NCBI GenBank assembly: GCA_900074885.1
Contig: FJUW01000084.1
Span: 62,001-126,000, forward strand
Direction of reading: 5' to 3'
Source: Rhynchosporium graminicola
Taxonomy: Eukaryota > Ascomycota > Leotiomycetes > Helotiales > Ploettnerulaceae
Length of the DNA: 64,000 bases
Part shown: positions 35,406-48,124 of the stretch, one piece after another
Layout: each line of letters starts with the position of its first letter
Position numbering within the stretch: position 1 is the stretch's first letter
The notes under the pieces: model-generated
Databases searched by the model: none
What the model was told of the DNA's origin: nothing
The model's input: the letters and a program-made list of their open reading frames with translations, nothing else
Made by a program: the position numbers and the translations under genes

Positions 35406-37112
35406 TTACTCCAATCCCTTGGAGCCGTTAACACCATCGCTCCCTCCCTTAACGCCATTGCTAAACAAGCTCTCAACCTCCCCCTTATATTTCTCCAGCT
35501 CCTCCACCTTCCTCTGCACCACCTTCCCGGAATCCTCGGACCAAAAGCTGCTCAACATCTCCTCTTCACTCCCAGCCAGACTCTTTCCCAGGAATCTAGG
35601 CTGGATGTGCTGTTTAAAGAGAAGAGTCATGGCATTCTGCGAGGTTATGCCATGCCAGAACCAAACACCTCCAGATTCCCACGACTCTCGCATGATTTTG
35701 GCAAGCGAAATACCATGTTCGGCTCGGACGACACAAGCTTCAGCTTCGAAGATCTTCAAGAATTCTTTCCGGACGACGTTGAAATCCTCCCAGCGTTCTT
35801 TCCGCGGCTCATCGATTTCGCACCCTGATAACCAGTATGGCACTTCTAGGAGCTCGACGGGGAGAGCACATATCCACTCCAGGTCGATAAGTGAGGTTAT
35901 GTTCCAGTCCGAGTCAACAAAGACATTGCTGGCATGGAAATCGTTAAGTTGAAGAAAATAAGGTCCATTCCGGTGATCTTGTCGGATGTAATGGTGTGCC
36001 ACCATTCGATTGAGCAGTCGGATAGCCATCTCTTCGCGACAGTCTTCCGCATCGTCGATCACGTTTGGATGGCCGGAGAATCGTTTATCGTGGAAGTGAA
36101 ACATGTCTGCTACGAAAGGTTCAGTGGATGTATATGTCGTCTCTCGCTGCATTGACATCGGTGCACCTTCGTTTTCGTGGATCATTGCAGTACATATCAG
36201 TGGCCGATTCGTCAGCGTGACAGTGCCGTTCGGGTGGAATTGAAAAGAGCCGATCTTTGACTGAGGGAACCGGGCGAGGGAAAGCATGATTCGGGCTATG
36301 CTTCTGGAGAGGTTGTATCTTCGAATGGGATCTTCTTGGTGCCTCTCCCAATTGCTTGCTAGCGTATGGCTGTCTTCCGTTCTGACGTTTTCCAGTAACA
36401 TGTATGCACTCGAGAGGCGGTGTCCGGAGGGATTCTTGGTATAGCGCGAGAGAAGGAGTGGGTGTTTGAGGAGTTTGTGGAGTTTACGCCGTAGATAAGA
36501 CGCAGCGCGCGTGTGTAGCGGTAGATGAGCTTCGTGAGTGAACTGGCACAGATCGGATTGTTAGCAATTAGTCAGTAAGTGGCTTGAATAGAGACGTACA
36601 TGACGTTGATTGGAAAAAGCGAAGCCGTAGAGGTGAGGGATACGTATCTCAGGACATCGCTCCTGGATCCAAGCATAAGCTCCCACCTCGCAGCCCATCT
36701 TCTCATCTACACTACCTGGGTTATAGGCTTCTGCCAGCTTATGAGGCATGGCACAGCGTAGAATGAGCTTTTGCTTATGGAACGAGTCTGGCGACTGCAC
36801 CTCAACGGGGATACACACATTAAAGAATCCTCGCATCCAGTCATGTTGATCAGCGATGGTACAGATTGATTTGTCGCTGAGACCGAGATGGTGTTTAACT
36901 ACAACTCTCATGACATCCCGCTCAGCCCAGAGCTTGTTGTAGAAGGCCTCAGTTTCTGGGACGTATCCAGCCTCAAGGATGAAGTTGAAATCGGTGTTGA
37001 GAGCTTGACTGCACGTAAGAGGTGGGCCATTCATTTGCCGAATGGTGGTTGTAATGTTTGTGGTATCCGATTGAGGAGGATTTTCAATTGATCCATCACC
37101 ACTGGTGGACAT
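35406..37112 (-). CDS. APH-family phosphotransferase / aminoglycoside-kinase-like protein
   Basis: Exons 37112-36600 and 36542-35406 on the minus strand, with a 57-bp intron (GTACGT donor, TGCCAG acceptor), give 549 residues. The splice joins SNQRH to FTHEAHLPLHTRA. The N-lobe includes FFNVCIPVEV and LILRCAMPHKL, with a candidate ATP-binding Arg/Lys strand, then an EVGAYAWIQERCPEIRIPHLYGF helix and strand. The catalytic loop is QLNDFHASNVFVD around residue 370, matching HxDxxxxN with Phe-His and Asn-Asp variation, and the metal-binding motif is SLIDLEWIC. Such proteins are abundant in filamentous fungi, often beside secondary-metabolism or heterokaryon genes; substrates are mostly unknown. 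The C-terminal 40 residues are low complexity (GVKGGSDGVNGS). No disruption was seen. Confidence 0.82.
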
Positions 37113-38711
37113 GTCTTTTGTGTTGTCCTTGTCGCTGCTGCTGTTATTATTGGTGAGGAGAAGGAAGTATTTGAGGGGTGCAGGAGATAAAGCAGGGAAG
37201 CTGATGCTAAGAAGCTGCTCGTGTGCTTGTTGTTCTGTTGTGTAAGGCTAGACATGTGCTCCTTCCCTCAAGTCTTTGATTTGCCAGTCGCTCCTGCCTC
37301 CTTGGTGAAAATGTAACATAGCACAAGGGGACCCTCACAACGAATGCGGGGAAGAGGCCAGACAGATCGCTGAAACACGAGGTAACTCGATCCTATTGAG
37401 AGGTGACAATTTGATGTAAGTCTGAAAAATCTTGATGTTCGAAAACTCGCTAAGGACTACCTAGATGTAAACAAATCGAAGGTGTGAAATGGGGCCTGTA
37501 GAGTTACACCACATCACAAATGCAGCCACTTGAACAACCCTATACACAGCTAATTACTTGGAAATCGCCCGCCGAACCTATGATGGCGGCCTATATGCTA
37601 TCGAAAAGATTGATTTCAGTTTATCTGTCTAGCATGTCAACTGTACCAAGACTTAGGACAGAAGGTAGGCGAATAAGTACACCAGAGTATCTTCGACAAG
37701 TCTCTGAGAGGTTCTGATCTCTGATTTGCTGCTCATAATCATACCTTCTTGTCTCAAGATCTTGGGTATTTGAGCTGGCTGATTCCCAGTTCCACAAAGC
37801 TCGGCTTTTGTGTGGTTAATGTCGGCCTAACTCGAGGCGTGTCAAGCACAACTCATCTGAAGCTTGAGCACGGTCTCCATTGCCTGATGTGTTGAAAAAC
37901 CACAGGTCTCGCTTTCGAGGAGAAAGCTGATGCTGAAACTATATCAAGACTCCTTGTTATCAATTGTCGATGTCCGGAAACAAGCTGTGCTCTGCTTGTG
38001 CTCTCCCTGAGCAAGAATTTTGAATTCCTCAAAGAGCATTCGCGAAATTCACAGCCTCACTTTATCATTACAGTAGCCGTGGTGAGATATTAAGTTAATG
38101 AGCAACCGGATTCCAGTCCCTGTGTCAAAAGTTGACAAGTAATTAATTTTCTCACATCAAAGACCTCTTGCATCGACTTGCATTTCGTTACTCAGAACTA
38201 TCTGCGAGCTTGCATAAGGCGGAGACTAAGTAGTCTACTGCTCGCCCAGTCCTATGCGCCCAAAAACATGTAATTGCCGGCCAGGTTACACAAGCAGCTT
38301 CGTACATAAACCTGAGGATAGGCATGACTATTTGAGGGTTTTGCCGACTAACTTGAATTCTTAGCTTATGGCCACTGATTGTAGTATGCTTCTATACCAT
38401 TTAAATAAGACTGCTGGAATGAAACGGCTTCTTCAGATTTATACTGACTTCTTACTAGATACTCACAAGGTCAGATAGAAGATGTGGCAATCTTGTCCCT
38501 TTGAAAAGAAAAAAGTAGTCATTTGATACCCTAAAGCAAAGAAGGTGGCAGATTTTTCTTCAACCTTTGAAACAATGTCCTCAGGCGGCATGAAAACCCA
38601 AGTACGTTAGAATTCCAATCGGGCAATGCGCTGCCGACGTTTGGTATCTCAATAACGCCAAACCTTCTTACCCATCCATCTACCAGCCAATCAACCAGTT
38701 ACCCTCAAACC
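37113..38711. other. Intergenic spacer, no gene recognised
   Basis: About 1.6 kb. It carries the upstream region of the APH-like gene and the 3' flank of ADE5,7. One short frame at 37520-37717 shows no motif. Confidence 0.6.
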
Positions 38712-41271
38712 CTAAGCCCAAGAATCCAGGCCCTTCAAGACACATCCCTCCCCATCTCTTTTCACAAGATGGCCAATAGTATATACCGTCTCTCCAGCAT
38801 CTTTCAGCTCCTTCACGACAACATCAACATTCTCCTTACTGACCACAGCAACCATCCCGACACCAGTGTTGAACGTCCTTCCCATCTCAGCTGCTGTGAC
38901 ATTTCCTTCTTTCTTCAGCCACTTAAATACCGCCGGCAATTCCCATATCGAGACGTCGACTTCGGCTGCGAGGTGGCTGGGGAGCATACGTGGGACATTC
39001 TCGGTCAGACCGCCGCCTGTGATATGCGAGAGACCTTTGAGGAGGCGCTTCTGTGTGATTTTGAGCAGGGGAAGAACATAGATGCGTGTTGGAGTCAGGA
39101 GACTGAGCCCAGCGGAGGTGGACTGGTCCCAAGGTGCAGGATCGTTATATGACAACTTTGCTCTGGAGACGATTTTGCGTACGAGCGAGAAGCCGTTGGA
39201 GTGTACACCATTGGAAGCCAGTCCAATAAGAACGTCGCCTTCAACCATGTCTTCCTTGAGCGGCAGTGCAAGTTCCTTACGCATAGTACCAATTGCAGCA
39301 CCGGCTGCATCGTAATCTTCCTCTTTGTACATGCCCGGCATCTCAGCAGTCTCTCCTCCTACTAGAGCACAATTCGATTGTCTGCATCCCTCTGCTACAC
39401 CTTCAACGAAAGCAGCTGCATGCTCGGCGTTGAGTTTGCTGCAGCCGTAGTAATCTAGGAACATGAGTGGCTCCGCTCCTTGGACTACAAGATCGTTGAC
39501 GTTCATGGCGACGAGATCGATGCCAACTGTATCGTGCTTGTGCATAGCTTGAGCAATCATGAGCTTGGTTCCTACACCGTCAATTGCTCCAACCAGAACA
39601 GGAGCACCTGCGTATCCAGCCTTGTCTAGGTCGACTTCTCCGCCGAAGCCACCGATTTCTGCGTCAGCTCCAGGCCTCTTGGTAGATGCAACGGCCTGAA
39701 AGCTGTTAGCTGGTTTCCGGATACCTCTGCATTTTTATATCCACTTACTGCCTTGATTCGCTCCACGAATTCGTTCCCACCTTCGATACTTACACCAGCT
39801 GAAGCATAGGTCAATGCCTCCTTTGTCTGAGCAGTAGGCTTGAATGCTCTATGGGCAATGTCTTTTCGGTAAAACATTTTGTCGAAGGTAATAGACTCGA
39901 TTCCTGATTTTGTCAGCGCTCAGTGTTTCAAAATTGCCAATTGTTCGGACATGGCGTCCTGCAAAAAATTGAAATGTGGCGTTTATGTTGCTTACCAGTA
40001 TACGCGTTCTGGACGGCCTGCTCCAAGGTCTCAGCAACAGCTTGAGCAGCGATAACTCGGCCTCCAGAGCTCTGAAGTTGGCCATCCTTGATCGTCGTAC
40101 CAGCATGGAAGATGTTCGTTTCTGCAGGTGGGTCGTTGACTATCATTGGAGTGCCTTTCGCATATGTCCCAGGATATCCACCAGCAGCGACCACAACTGT
40201 TGCGCTGAATTTATCTTCAACCTTTACATCCACAGCATCCAAGTCGCCGTCCACACAAGCGATCATGATTTCTGCAAGGTCGGTGTCCTTACTCATCAAG
40301 GGCAGCAGGGTTTGGGTTTCCGGATCTCCAAATCGAACATTGTACTCCAAAACCTTAGGTCCGTTCTTGGTGATCATGAGTCCGGTGAACAGGGTGCCAA
40401 CAAACTTGAATCGCTCTTTTCTCATGCCATCAATAGTGGGTTGTAAAATCGTTCGCTCGACTTCCGCAATGAATTCTTTGGAGGCAATTTTTGTGGGCGC
40501 ATAACATCCCATCCCACCAGTATTCGGGCCTTGGTCTCCATCGAATATTCTCTTGTGGTCTTGGGCGGGTGGAAGCGATCGAATGGTGTGTCCATCACTG
40601 AAACTCAAGATACTGAGTTCGTCTCCTTCCAAGAACTCTTCAATAACCACCTCATCGCCAGCGGATCCAAACTCCTTATCTAGCATAATCTCTTTCAATG
40701 CAGCTTGTGCTTCTTCCTTTGTGGTCGGCATAATAACCCCCTTTCCAGCAGCCAACCCGCTAGCCTTCAATACAACATTGTGATTGATACCGTCGAGGTA
40801 TTTCCTCGCAGATTCGTAGTCGGAGAAGTTCTCGTATGCGGCGGTAGCAATGTTGTGTCTCTTCATGAAGTCTTTGGAAAATGTTTTGCTCCCCTCCATT
40901 CGTGCAGCGAGTTTCGAAGGACCATAGCAACGAATGCCTACATCGCGGAAGTATCCTTCAATTCCATCTACCAAAGGCGCCTCTGGACCTGGAACGACGA
41001 GATTGATACGGTTCTTTTGTGCTAGAGCAACGAGTCCTGAGTAGTCATCTGCCTTGACACTGATATCGTTTGTGGTTTTTGGGCAAGTCGCAGTGCCTCC
41101 ATTTCCAGGAACCTACATCAGAGATTCTGTTAAGATTCCATTTAGTGTTACACATTTCGTGAAATTACTTACAACTATGATGGATTCCACACGAGTGGAT
41201 TGGCTCAACTTCCAGGCCAGAGCATGCTCACGGCCGCCATTACCCACCAGCAGAATGCGAATAGAATCCAT
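38712..41271 (-). CDS. ADE5,7: Bifunctional GARS-AIRS of purine synthesis
   Basis: Four exons (41271-41173, 41112-39996, 39903-39749, 39695-38712) encode 784 residues, close to the yeast protein. Introns of 60, 92 and 53 bp have standard ends, and the joins restore SIIVVPGNGGTATCP, NAYTGIESITFDKMFYR and ERIKAAVASTKRPGAD. The N-terminal half is glycinamide ribonucleotide synthetase, with MDSIRILLVGNGGREHALAW, the ATP-grasp block KASGLAAGKGV and DHKRIFDGDQGPNTGGMG. The C-terminal half is aminoimidazole ribonucleotide synthetase, with DGVGTKLMIAQAM, GGETAEMPGMY and HITGGGLTENVPRMLP. It catalyses the second and fifth steps of de novo purine synthesis in the cytosol. It is divergent from the HET gene. 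Confidence 0.96.
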
Positions 41272-42426
41272 TGTGATTGTTATATCAGTAAATTACTAAG
41301 AAAGACACTAGTGTCCCTGCGATTCCCTGAGAAGAATATATTTTATCACCCCGCGTCCGGCTAATCATCGGTTATGGTGGGGTACATTACCTTACCTTAG
41401 CGGACCACTCCCCTCCCCTTGAACCAATCAGGTATCATTCACGAAATCTGAATGATTCAGAAGGCATTCACAACTCTGGCTATTTAAGAGGTAGACTAAT
41501 AACAAATCGCTTACTCAGCGCCGATGATCCCTGAGGTTTCTCGTAGGAGCTGAAAAGTCGCAAACCTGGGAGTATATAGATCACAACCCTATTTAAAATC
41601 TGATGTCACTATCAATTGATTCGTAAAAAGTTCTCGTGGGGGTATGTCTCTAGTGATTATCGAGTGTGTATAGTAGGTAGTGGAGGATCATACCTGTAGA
41701 TAATACCTGTACTGTAGGTATGCCGATGGCGCACCTTACTAGCTACCTACCTACTCTTCACGGCTTAGCTTCACTTCTGATTAGCCCAGCGGGAGCTCCC
41801 GTGAATACCTCCTGAATCACTCACGATTTATGAATGAAACATTAGTCATTGATATACGTGAATGATATAGGCTCACTATATGATTCAGGAGCCAATCAAA
41901 GATACCCCCATGCTCCGCTCAGGTAGTCCAAAATAGGAAGGCTGAGCACTAATCGTCTCTAGAATTGACAGTTCCCCAGTTTTCAATCCCATCAGTCCCA
42001 GAAGCGACTTGTGAGCTTTACATCAATATCAGTCCCGTTATCAACCCTTTTTGAATCATCTCTCCCCATTTATTTTGGTGGTTGGTAGCATTGTATGATG
42101 TGATTTGTTTCAAGGAATTTCCAGACGCCCATTCTGCGCTTACAGTATCAGCAACCCGAGACTACGCGCCGGTTGCTGGTCGTATTACCGCAAGCTTGTT
42201 GGCCATTGATGCTCATTCAATTTGCCCTTCCTTATACCATACTTACCACGTCATGGTCTTACAATGTTCTCGTTTTCAGCTTTCAGCTTTCCCGCGATCT
42301 ACTGAGGTGCTGTTGGCAATCGCCTAGTACGCCTACCATAGCACTCAATTCTTAAATTGAGACTTTAAGGACGCACGGATACGAGTCTAAGGATTACCTG
42401 TGGGCTGAACGAGTCTGAGAGAGATT
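41272..42426. promoter_or_regulatory. Divergent intergenic region between ADE5,7 and the HET gene
   Basis: 1,155 bp. A CCAAT box lies at 41424-41428, about 150 bp upstream of the ADE5,7 start, next to a C-rich patch (CCCCTCCCC). TGATTCA words near 41450 and 41880 are one mismatch from the Gcn4/Cpc1 site TGACTCA, suggestive for an amino-acid and purine-regulated gene but unproven. Repeated TACCTGTA words occur around 41690-41720. Confidence 0.4.
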
Positions 42427-44775
42427 ATGGGCCGTCTGTTATCCTTCGACAGCGTATTCAAACGCAGTCGCCGTCCACAAAGCTCCCAAACATGTGCTTC
42501 GGAAAAGAACACTACGCCAGAGCTTATTGAGCTACCAGTAGGAGAAGCCCTACCTGTTCCATTGGATGTTGCCTCCTCTTCGTGCGAGAGTACTCTTCCT
42601 GATCTTGTGCCACTTTATTCGTCTTCCCAAAATTTGTGTGCACAATGCTTATCATTCGACATTCCAGCCTTGTTCCGGAGGAAAATCGTCAATCGATCGA
42701 CGACTGGAGATCTTGTAGCAAAACTGAACATGTCCGCGTCAGAACTGATACTATCTACGTGCTCTCTATGTCAGCTTTTTGGCAGTGCGTGCGTGCCTTG
42801 CGATGCCAGAATCCACCATGAGCTACGTGCCATTCCTGCCGATAGAGCTTTCATAAAGCTAGATATGGGTATAGCATTCGATTGCATAGTGCTCAGTGTC
42901 TGGGTGGATGCATCGTCAGATTCGTTTTCGAGCTCCTCTCCGGACACCCTGGGAAACTCGAATCACTTCCTGGGCCTTGCCGTTGCTAGCGATCCTGGTC
43001 AAGTCCTCGAGCCCTGTTTTGGTGTTCAAATACTCGATCGTGTGTACTTCAATGTTGCCATTACCAAGCACTGGCTTGAATTCTGTCGCTCTAATCACTT
43101 TGATGACTGTCATCCTACAGCGCTTGTGGGTCTATCCTCGTTTCGAGTGATAGATTGTTCGACGCGAACTATTACCAATGTTCCACAAGACTGTCAGTAC
43201 ATTGCACTATCTTATGTCTGGGGGCAGGGCCAGCCGACCGATCAAAACGATAACACTGGTGATCCATCTATTCAAAGTGCTCCGAAGGTCATTACTGATA
43301 GCATCGAGGTCGCCACTCTCTTAGGATTTCGTTATATTTGGGTAGACAGATATTGCATCAACCAGTCTGATGCAGAAGAGAAACACAACCAAATTAAACG
43401 AATGGACCTGATATATGCCAGTGCGCAGTTGACGATCATTGCAGTAGCGGGAGACAACCCAAGTGTAGGACTTCCTGGAGTCAATGGAACACTTCGAAAT
43501 TTTCAGCCTTCGTGTCAAGTGGGCAAACATAGACTTGTGTCATCTCTGATCACAGCTTCAGACTCTTTGCATGGAACTGCATGGAATGGCCGCGCTTGGA
43601 CTTATCAAGAAGGTCTCCTTTCCAAACGACGACTCATATTCTCAGCCGACCAGGTGTATTTCGAATGCAATGGTATGAATTGCGCCGAGGTTGTCCACTT
43701 GCCACTCGAAACGATACTTGATCAGAAGACTGGCAAAGCAAAAGCTGAGTTTCCCGCCGGGGCTTTCGTGGAGAAAGCCATTAAGTCTGTCGGTCATTCC
43801 ACAGAGGACAATGAGTACGCACTGAGAATGATGGAGTATGTCTCTCGTTTCACCCAGAGAAAGCTTTCCTATGAATCAGATGCATTGAACGCCATCCAAG
43901 GAATATTTCGGGTGTTTGAAAAATTGCAGTATCCAACTTATCAGCTCATGGGCATTCCAATAGAACCACTTAGCGATTTTTCAATCCTCGGGTGGCGATC
44001 TCCGGAGCTTGAATTTATGGTCGGGCTCATGTGGCATCACAAATATATTCAACCTGGGACCAGTCATCGCAGGCCGGACTTTCCTTCCTGGAGCTGGGCA
44101 GGATGGGAAGGTTGTGCAGAGAGTTATTTGGAGTCCCATGCCGGCCCTGCAACACCAAACTTGTGGTCGAAAGTCTCCATCGAATTGAAAGATCGCTCCT
44201 TGTTGCCATTCCCACAAGATTATACTTTGCTTTCGCCATTCATTCACCAAGTTCAGGACACAAGATTCATCCATATCACGGCAAAAACTGCACCATGCGA
44301 AATCGTACGATCTGATCGCAATTATGACAGCGAAGTAGATCGAACACCATATCTGGCACTTATCGTTGGTGAGTTACAGGCTATTTGTCTCGCATTCTTA
44401 CCAGGTGATATCCTCCATGGCAAAGACTTCTCAAAAACTCCTTTGGAGGAGATGAAGTTCACGGCCATCATTTATGCGCCTGTTACAAAGGGCAGCGTCT
44501 CTTACGATTGGCGTGTCTCGGTATTGATGGTGGAAGAGAAAGGTGACTTCGCTGAGAGGGTTGGCATATGTCTCCCTCGTCAGCCTGATACTCGGATCAT
44601 GAATACGAAGCATGATGTGATACCCAATTGCTTCGATACTAGTGCCTCGGTACCGGCATACCATCCAAGCAGGCATGGTCATCAACGGGTGTCAATGGAT
44701 GAAAGGCATGCGAACAGGATGACATTCAAGAAGTGGATCGCAGAACTGCCGACCCGAACGATTCGATTGGGCTGA
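42427..44775 (+). CDS. HET-domain (heterokaryon incompatibility) protein
   Basis: A single 782-residue frame without introns. The HET domain begins near residue 258 with YIALSYVWGQG and continues VATLLGFRYIWVDRYCINQSD, HNQIKRMDLIYASAQLTIIAVAG and the closing block WNGRAWTYQEGLLSKRRLIFSADQVYFEC at about residue 385-415 (shown here in parts of the family order). Upstream is a Cys-containing segment (CAQCLSFDIPALF, CSLCQLFGSACVPC). Downstream comes PSWSWAGWEG, typical of the large fungal HET family. Some members trigger programmed cell death when incompatible strains fuse; most have no assigned partner. There is no NACHT or repeat domain. Allelic role here is unknown. Confidence 0.93.
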   Translation: MGRLLSFDSVFKRSRRPQSSQTCASEKNTTPELIELPVGEALPVPLDVASSSCESTLPDLVPLYSSSQNLCAQCLSFDIPALFRRKIVNRSTTGDLVAKLNMSASELILSTCSLCQLFGSACVPCDARIHHELRAIPADRAFIKLDMGIAFDCIVLSVWVDASSDSFSSSSPDTLGNSNHFLGLAVASDPGQVLEPCFGVQILDRVYFNVAITKHWLEFCRSNHFDDCHPTALVGLSSFRVIDCSTRTITNVPQDCQYIALSYVWGQGQPTDQNDNTGDPSIQSAPKVITDSIEVATLLGFRYIWVDRYCINQSDAEEKHNQIKRMDLIYASAQLTIIAVAGDNPSVGLPGVNGTLRNFQPSCQVGKHRLVSSLITASDSLHGTAWNGRAWTYQEGLLSKRRLIFSADQVYFECNGMNCAEVVHLPLETILDQKTGKAKAEFPAGAFVEKAIKSVGHSTEDNEYALRMMEYVSRFTQRKLSYESDALNAIQGIFRVFEKLQYPTYQLMGIPIEPLSDFSILGWRSPELEFMVGLMWHHKYIQPGTSHRRPDFPSWSWAGWEGCAESYLESHAGPATPNLWSKVSIELKDRSLLPFPQDYTLLSPFIHQVQDTRFIHITAKTAPCEIVRSDRNYDSEVDRTPYLALIVGELQAICLAFLPGDILHGKDFSKTPLEEMKFTAIIYAPVTKGSVSYDWRVSVLMVEEKGDFAERVGICLPRQPDTRIMNTKHDVIPNCFDTSASVPAYHPSRHGHQRVSMDERHANRMTFKKWIAELPTRTIRLG

Positions 44776-45179
44776 CAGCGTGTAGATATTTGCAGAGTCT
44801 TGACGGACAATGATGAAAGTACAAAGAAGTAGAAGGAGGAAAGTGAGCATAAGAATAATGACTGCGATTGCTCAGGCAGCATGAAGGAGATGGCTTGGTA
44901 GCATGGAAGGTAGCTACAGCGATACCCTTCTTCTCATTGTTCGGCGAAGATATCGCTGTCCCGATCCGCTTTCAAGTAATATTGATTCACGGAATCCCTT
45001 TGAATTCCATGTACATCTTACAACTCTTTCTCGACCTGCCAACACGAAGCTATCCCAAAGCCAGCACCTCAGTGTATCAACGCGCCCTTCCATAACGCCC
45101 TATACCAATATAGAAAACAATGATCCTTTCATTCAGCTTCCGAGCCCTGTGCGATATCCTGACCTAATCATATCAACTC
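44776..45179. other. Convergent 3' spacer between the HET and CENP-A genes
   Basis: About 400 bp shared by the two 3' ends. No gene or RNA signature seen; open frames are shadows. Confidence 0.6.
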
Positions 45180-45942
<763 letters not shown>

Positions 45943-47053
45943 GATTGAAATGTTTCGGCTGGAATGTAGGTATCCGGCTCCGGAATGTGGTTTGACGACG
46001 GGTCGGAAATGAGGTGGTTAGGCGCTTGCGCGACGCGCTTGATTCTGCGATGAAATGCGCCGGGTCACTTGATCAATTTTTCGCGATCTAGAGACACAGG
46101 AGGTGAGATAGCTATTGGTGACGAAATGGTAGTGTTTGTGTAGTACCAATAGGGAATTGTAAGCCCCGATAATGGACTTGTGCAGATTTCACAATATTCA
46201 GTTTGTTTACTTGCGCGAGCAGGGATTGTCGTACCAGGGACTGATCGGTGGCTGACGGCACTGGAGCCTGTGGCGGTGCGCTTGGTTGGGAGCGGGTCGA
46301 AACAACGACGTGAGACCTTGTACGAGGAAGCGCCTTGCCAGAAGTCCAGATGCACATCGAAGAGCCTAAATTCTGCGTCATATCAATACAAATCCCGGCA
46401 GAAATGATGGCTTTACAACTAAATTGGAGAGGAGCTTTATGTTCACAAGATAATGTCTCCTTCCAAAACTTGTCACGGCGACGGTATCAAATGAGGCGAA
46501 TGTCCTAAGTGCGGCGCGAAGGGCTGAGCACCGAAGGATCGAGCATCAAGGGAGTTAAAGCATCCAGAAACCGATCTAGTATCTATCGGGAGTACTTGAT
46601 TGACACTTTTCAGGTGAGACAAAGGTTCAAGCTGAAAGTTTCAAGACTTTCAAACCCGTCGCTTGATCTCTATCTCTTTCGCAATTGCAGAAGCTACATT
46701 AGTTTGTCGCAAGGCCCGGGAAGGTGCCTGTGATAAACATTAGGCCTGGCTGGCTGTACCTCCTAGTACGATAGGAGCTGAAGTGGTTTGTCTACATGCA
46801 GGACGATAAGGGACTTTGCAGCGTGGGGTTGAGTGCCATCAAACTTGCTCTGGGAGATATCGGCCGGCGTATGGCAGTGGCAAAGCTGTTCCCTTGCGGT
46901 GCAAACATACAAGATTCAGCCAGTCTTGATTTGTACATTCTCCATCTCAAATATCTCCCGTGATGTAAAGCCTAATTCTCCTACATCCCAGATGAGTCCG
47001 TCCAATTAATTATATGCGAAATGCAAGTCTTTATACTATGATGCAAGCTCCAC
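45943..47053. other. Intergenic spacer upstream of CENP-A
   Basis: About 1.1 kb holding the CENP-A promoter and the 3' flank of the kinase-like gene. Open frames on both strands (for example minus 46065-46381) show no motif or splice support. Confidence 0.55.
46033..46037. promoter_or_regulatory. ACGCG cell-cycle-box-like word upstream of CENP-A
   Basis: ACGCG, core of the MluI cell-cycle box bound by MBF in yeasts, about 90 bp upstream of the CENP-A start within a GC-rich stretch. Short motif; could be chance. Confidence 0.2.
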
Positions 47054-47950
47054 TCACGTTTCAACTTCGAGAAACCCGCTCAAGACCAGTCTCTGACACT
47101 CTTCTTGAGCCTGCTTGTATGTTTCAGGATCGAGGCAAGTAGCACGAGGTCGAATGCTACATCCGGCAAGACGCTTCGACTCCTCAGCAAGATTCTCGAG
47201 TCGTTGGTATTTACCATACCAACACTTTCTTATGATATTGTCCAGAGGATCAGTGCCTAAGGATGGAAAGAGCATAAATTGGAGAAGTGCCACCTGAGCC
47301 CCACCAACTTCGGGCCCAAATACTCCATCGTCGTATGGTTCGTGGCCACGCGTCATGAAATACAAGACTGACCCAATAGCAAATGACTCGTATCGAGCGC
47401 CATAATCTCCAAAGCTCCTTTGTTGGTTGCCTGCTTCAGGCCCAAGGCAACGAGCCCATGGCGGCGAACAGCCTAAGGCTCTTGTTCCAATCTTCTCCAT
47501 AGTGTCAAAATCAGTGAGCTTGAGGTGGTCCTCGCCGTCAAGGATCAGATTCTCCCGACGAATGTCGGTATGGGCATATCCAAGAGATTCGAGCCATGCC
47601 ACTGCACTTGACAACTCCATAATCCATTGCTCGATAAGATCGGTGTTTTCTGTGGCCTTAACTTCGACCAGTCTGCCTGATGGTTCGTCTGGGCAGCGGA
47701 CTTGGTGTTGCTGTAAGCGGGCGAACAGGTTTCCTCCGCTACAAAAGGCTAGGAAAATGCCCGCTGGAACTCGTAGAAAACTACGAGATATATCGGGACA
47801 GAGCGGATGTTGTGCCTCGAGGAAGTCGTAGATTTCACTCTCAAATGCGAAATTTTTGCGTCTGTATTCATCGTTTTTGCCTCCACTACGCAAAGTCTTA
47901 ACGGCGATATGATCATTAACCTTGGACACATATCTGTTGCGAGGATATGG
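47054..47950 (-). pseudogene. 5'-truncated fungal protein-kinase-like gene
   Basis: Minus-strand frame ending at 47054 encodes a kinase-like domain: IAVKTL (the Lys), FESEIYDFL (the Glu), LESLGYAHTDIRRENLILD (a degenerate catalytic loop, HTD with Asn), LKLTDFDTMEKIG (DFD in place of DFG), then YESFAIGSVLYFMTRGHEPYDD and KCWYGKYQRLENLA. It matches a fungal family of small kinases with HGDLRPxN loops. Homology runs upstream to about 47950 (RNRYVSKVNDH), but no ATG precedes it in frame and an in-frame stop soon follows. The Gly-rich loop is missing. This coincides with the edge of the copia element, so the 5' end was probably lost or displaced by insertion. Whether a product is made is unknown. 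Confidence 0.65.
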
Positions 47951-47968
47951 GTCTTGGCATGGATCAGG

Positions 47969-48112
47969 TGACTATAGTCACGTGTATGGTCCGTGCGGAT
48001 ATTCCTAGATAATACCTTTGGTTAACTCTCTATAGTAATTAGTACTGCAATGCAACTAATATCATTCAACTACTCTATGCCTTACTCTGAAGATCAACGT
48101 AACCTTACTATA
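47969..48112 (+). repeat. Probable 5' LTR of the copia element
   Basis: The right end is fixed by the primer-binding site that starts at 48113; the last bases, CTATA, could be CTACA with a RIP change. The left end is inferred from TGACTATAG at 47969, just where kinase homology ends. The matching 3' LTR is not in the window, so the limits are provisional. Confidence 0.35.
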
Positions 48113-48124
48113 GGTTATGAGCCC
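48113..48124 (+). other. Primer-binding site matching the anticodon arm of initiator tRNA-Met
   Basis: GGTTATGAGCCC is the complement of the GGGCTCATAACC anticodon stem-loop of initiator tRNA-Met. Priming by a half-tRNA of this kind is known for Drosophila copia and yeast Ty5. It marks the junction of LTR and internal region. Confidence 0.6.

Noticed and set aside
35284..35952. Plus-strand frame of 222 codons
   Set aside because: Antisense of the APH-like gene, which has catalytic motifs and a clean splice.
40088..40783. Plus-strand frames over the ADE5,7 gene
   Set aside because: Shadows of the strongly conserved GARS coding sequence.
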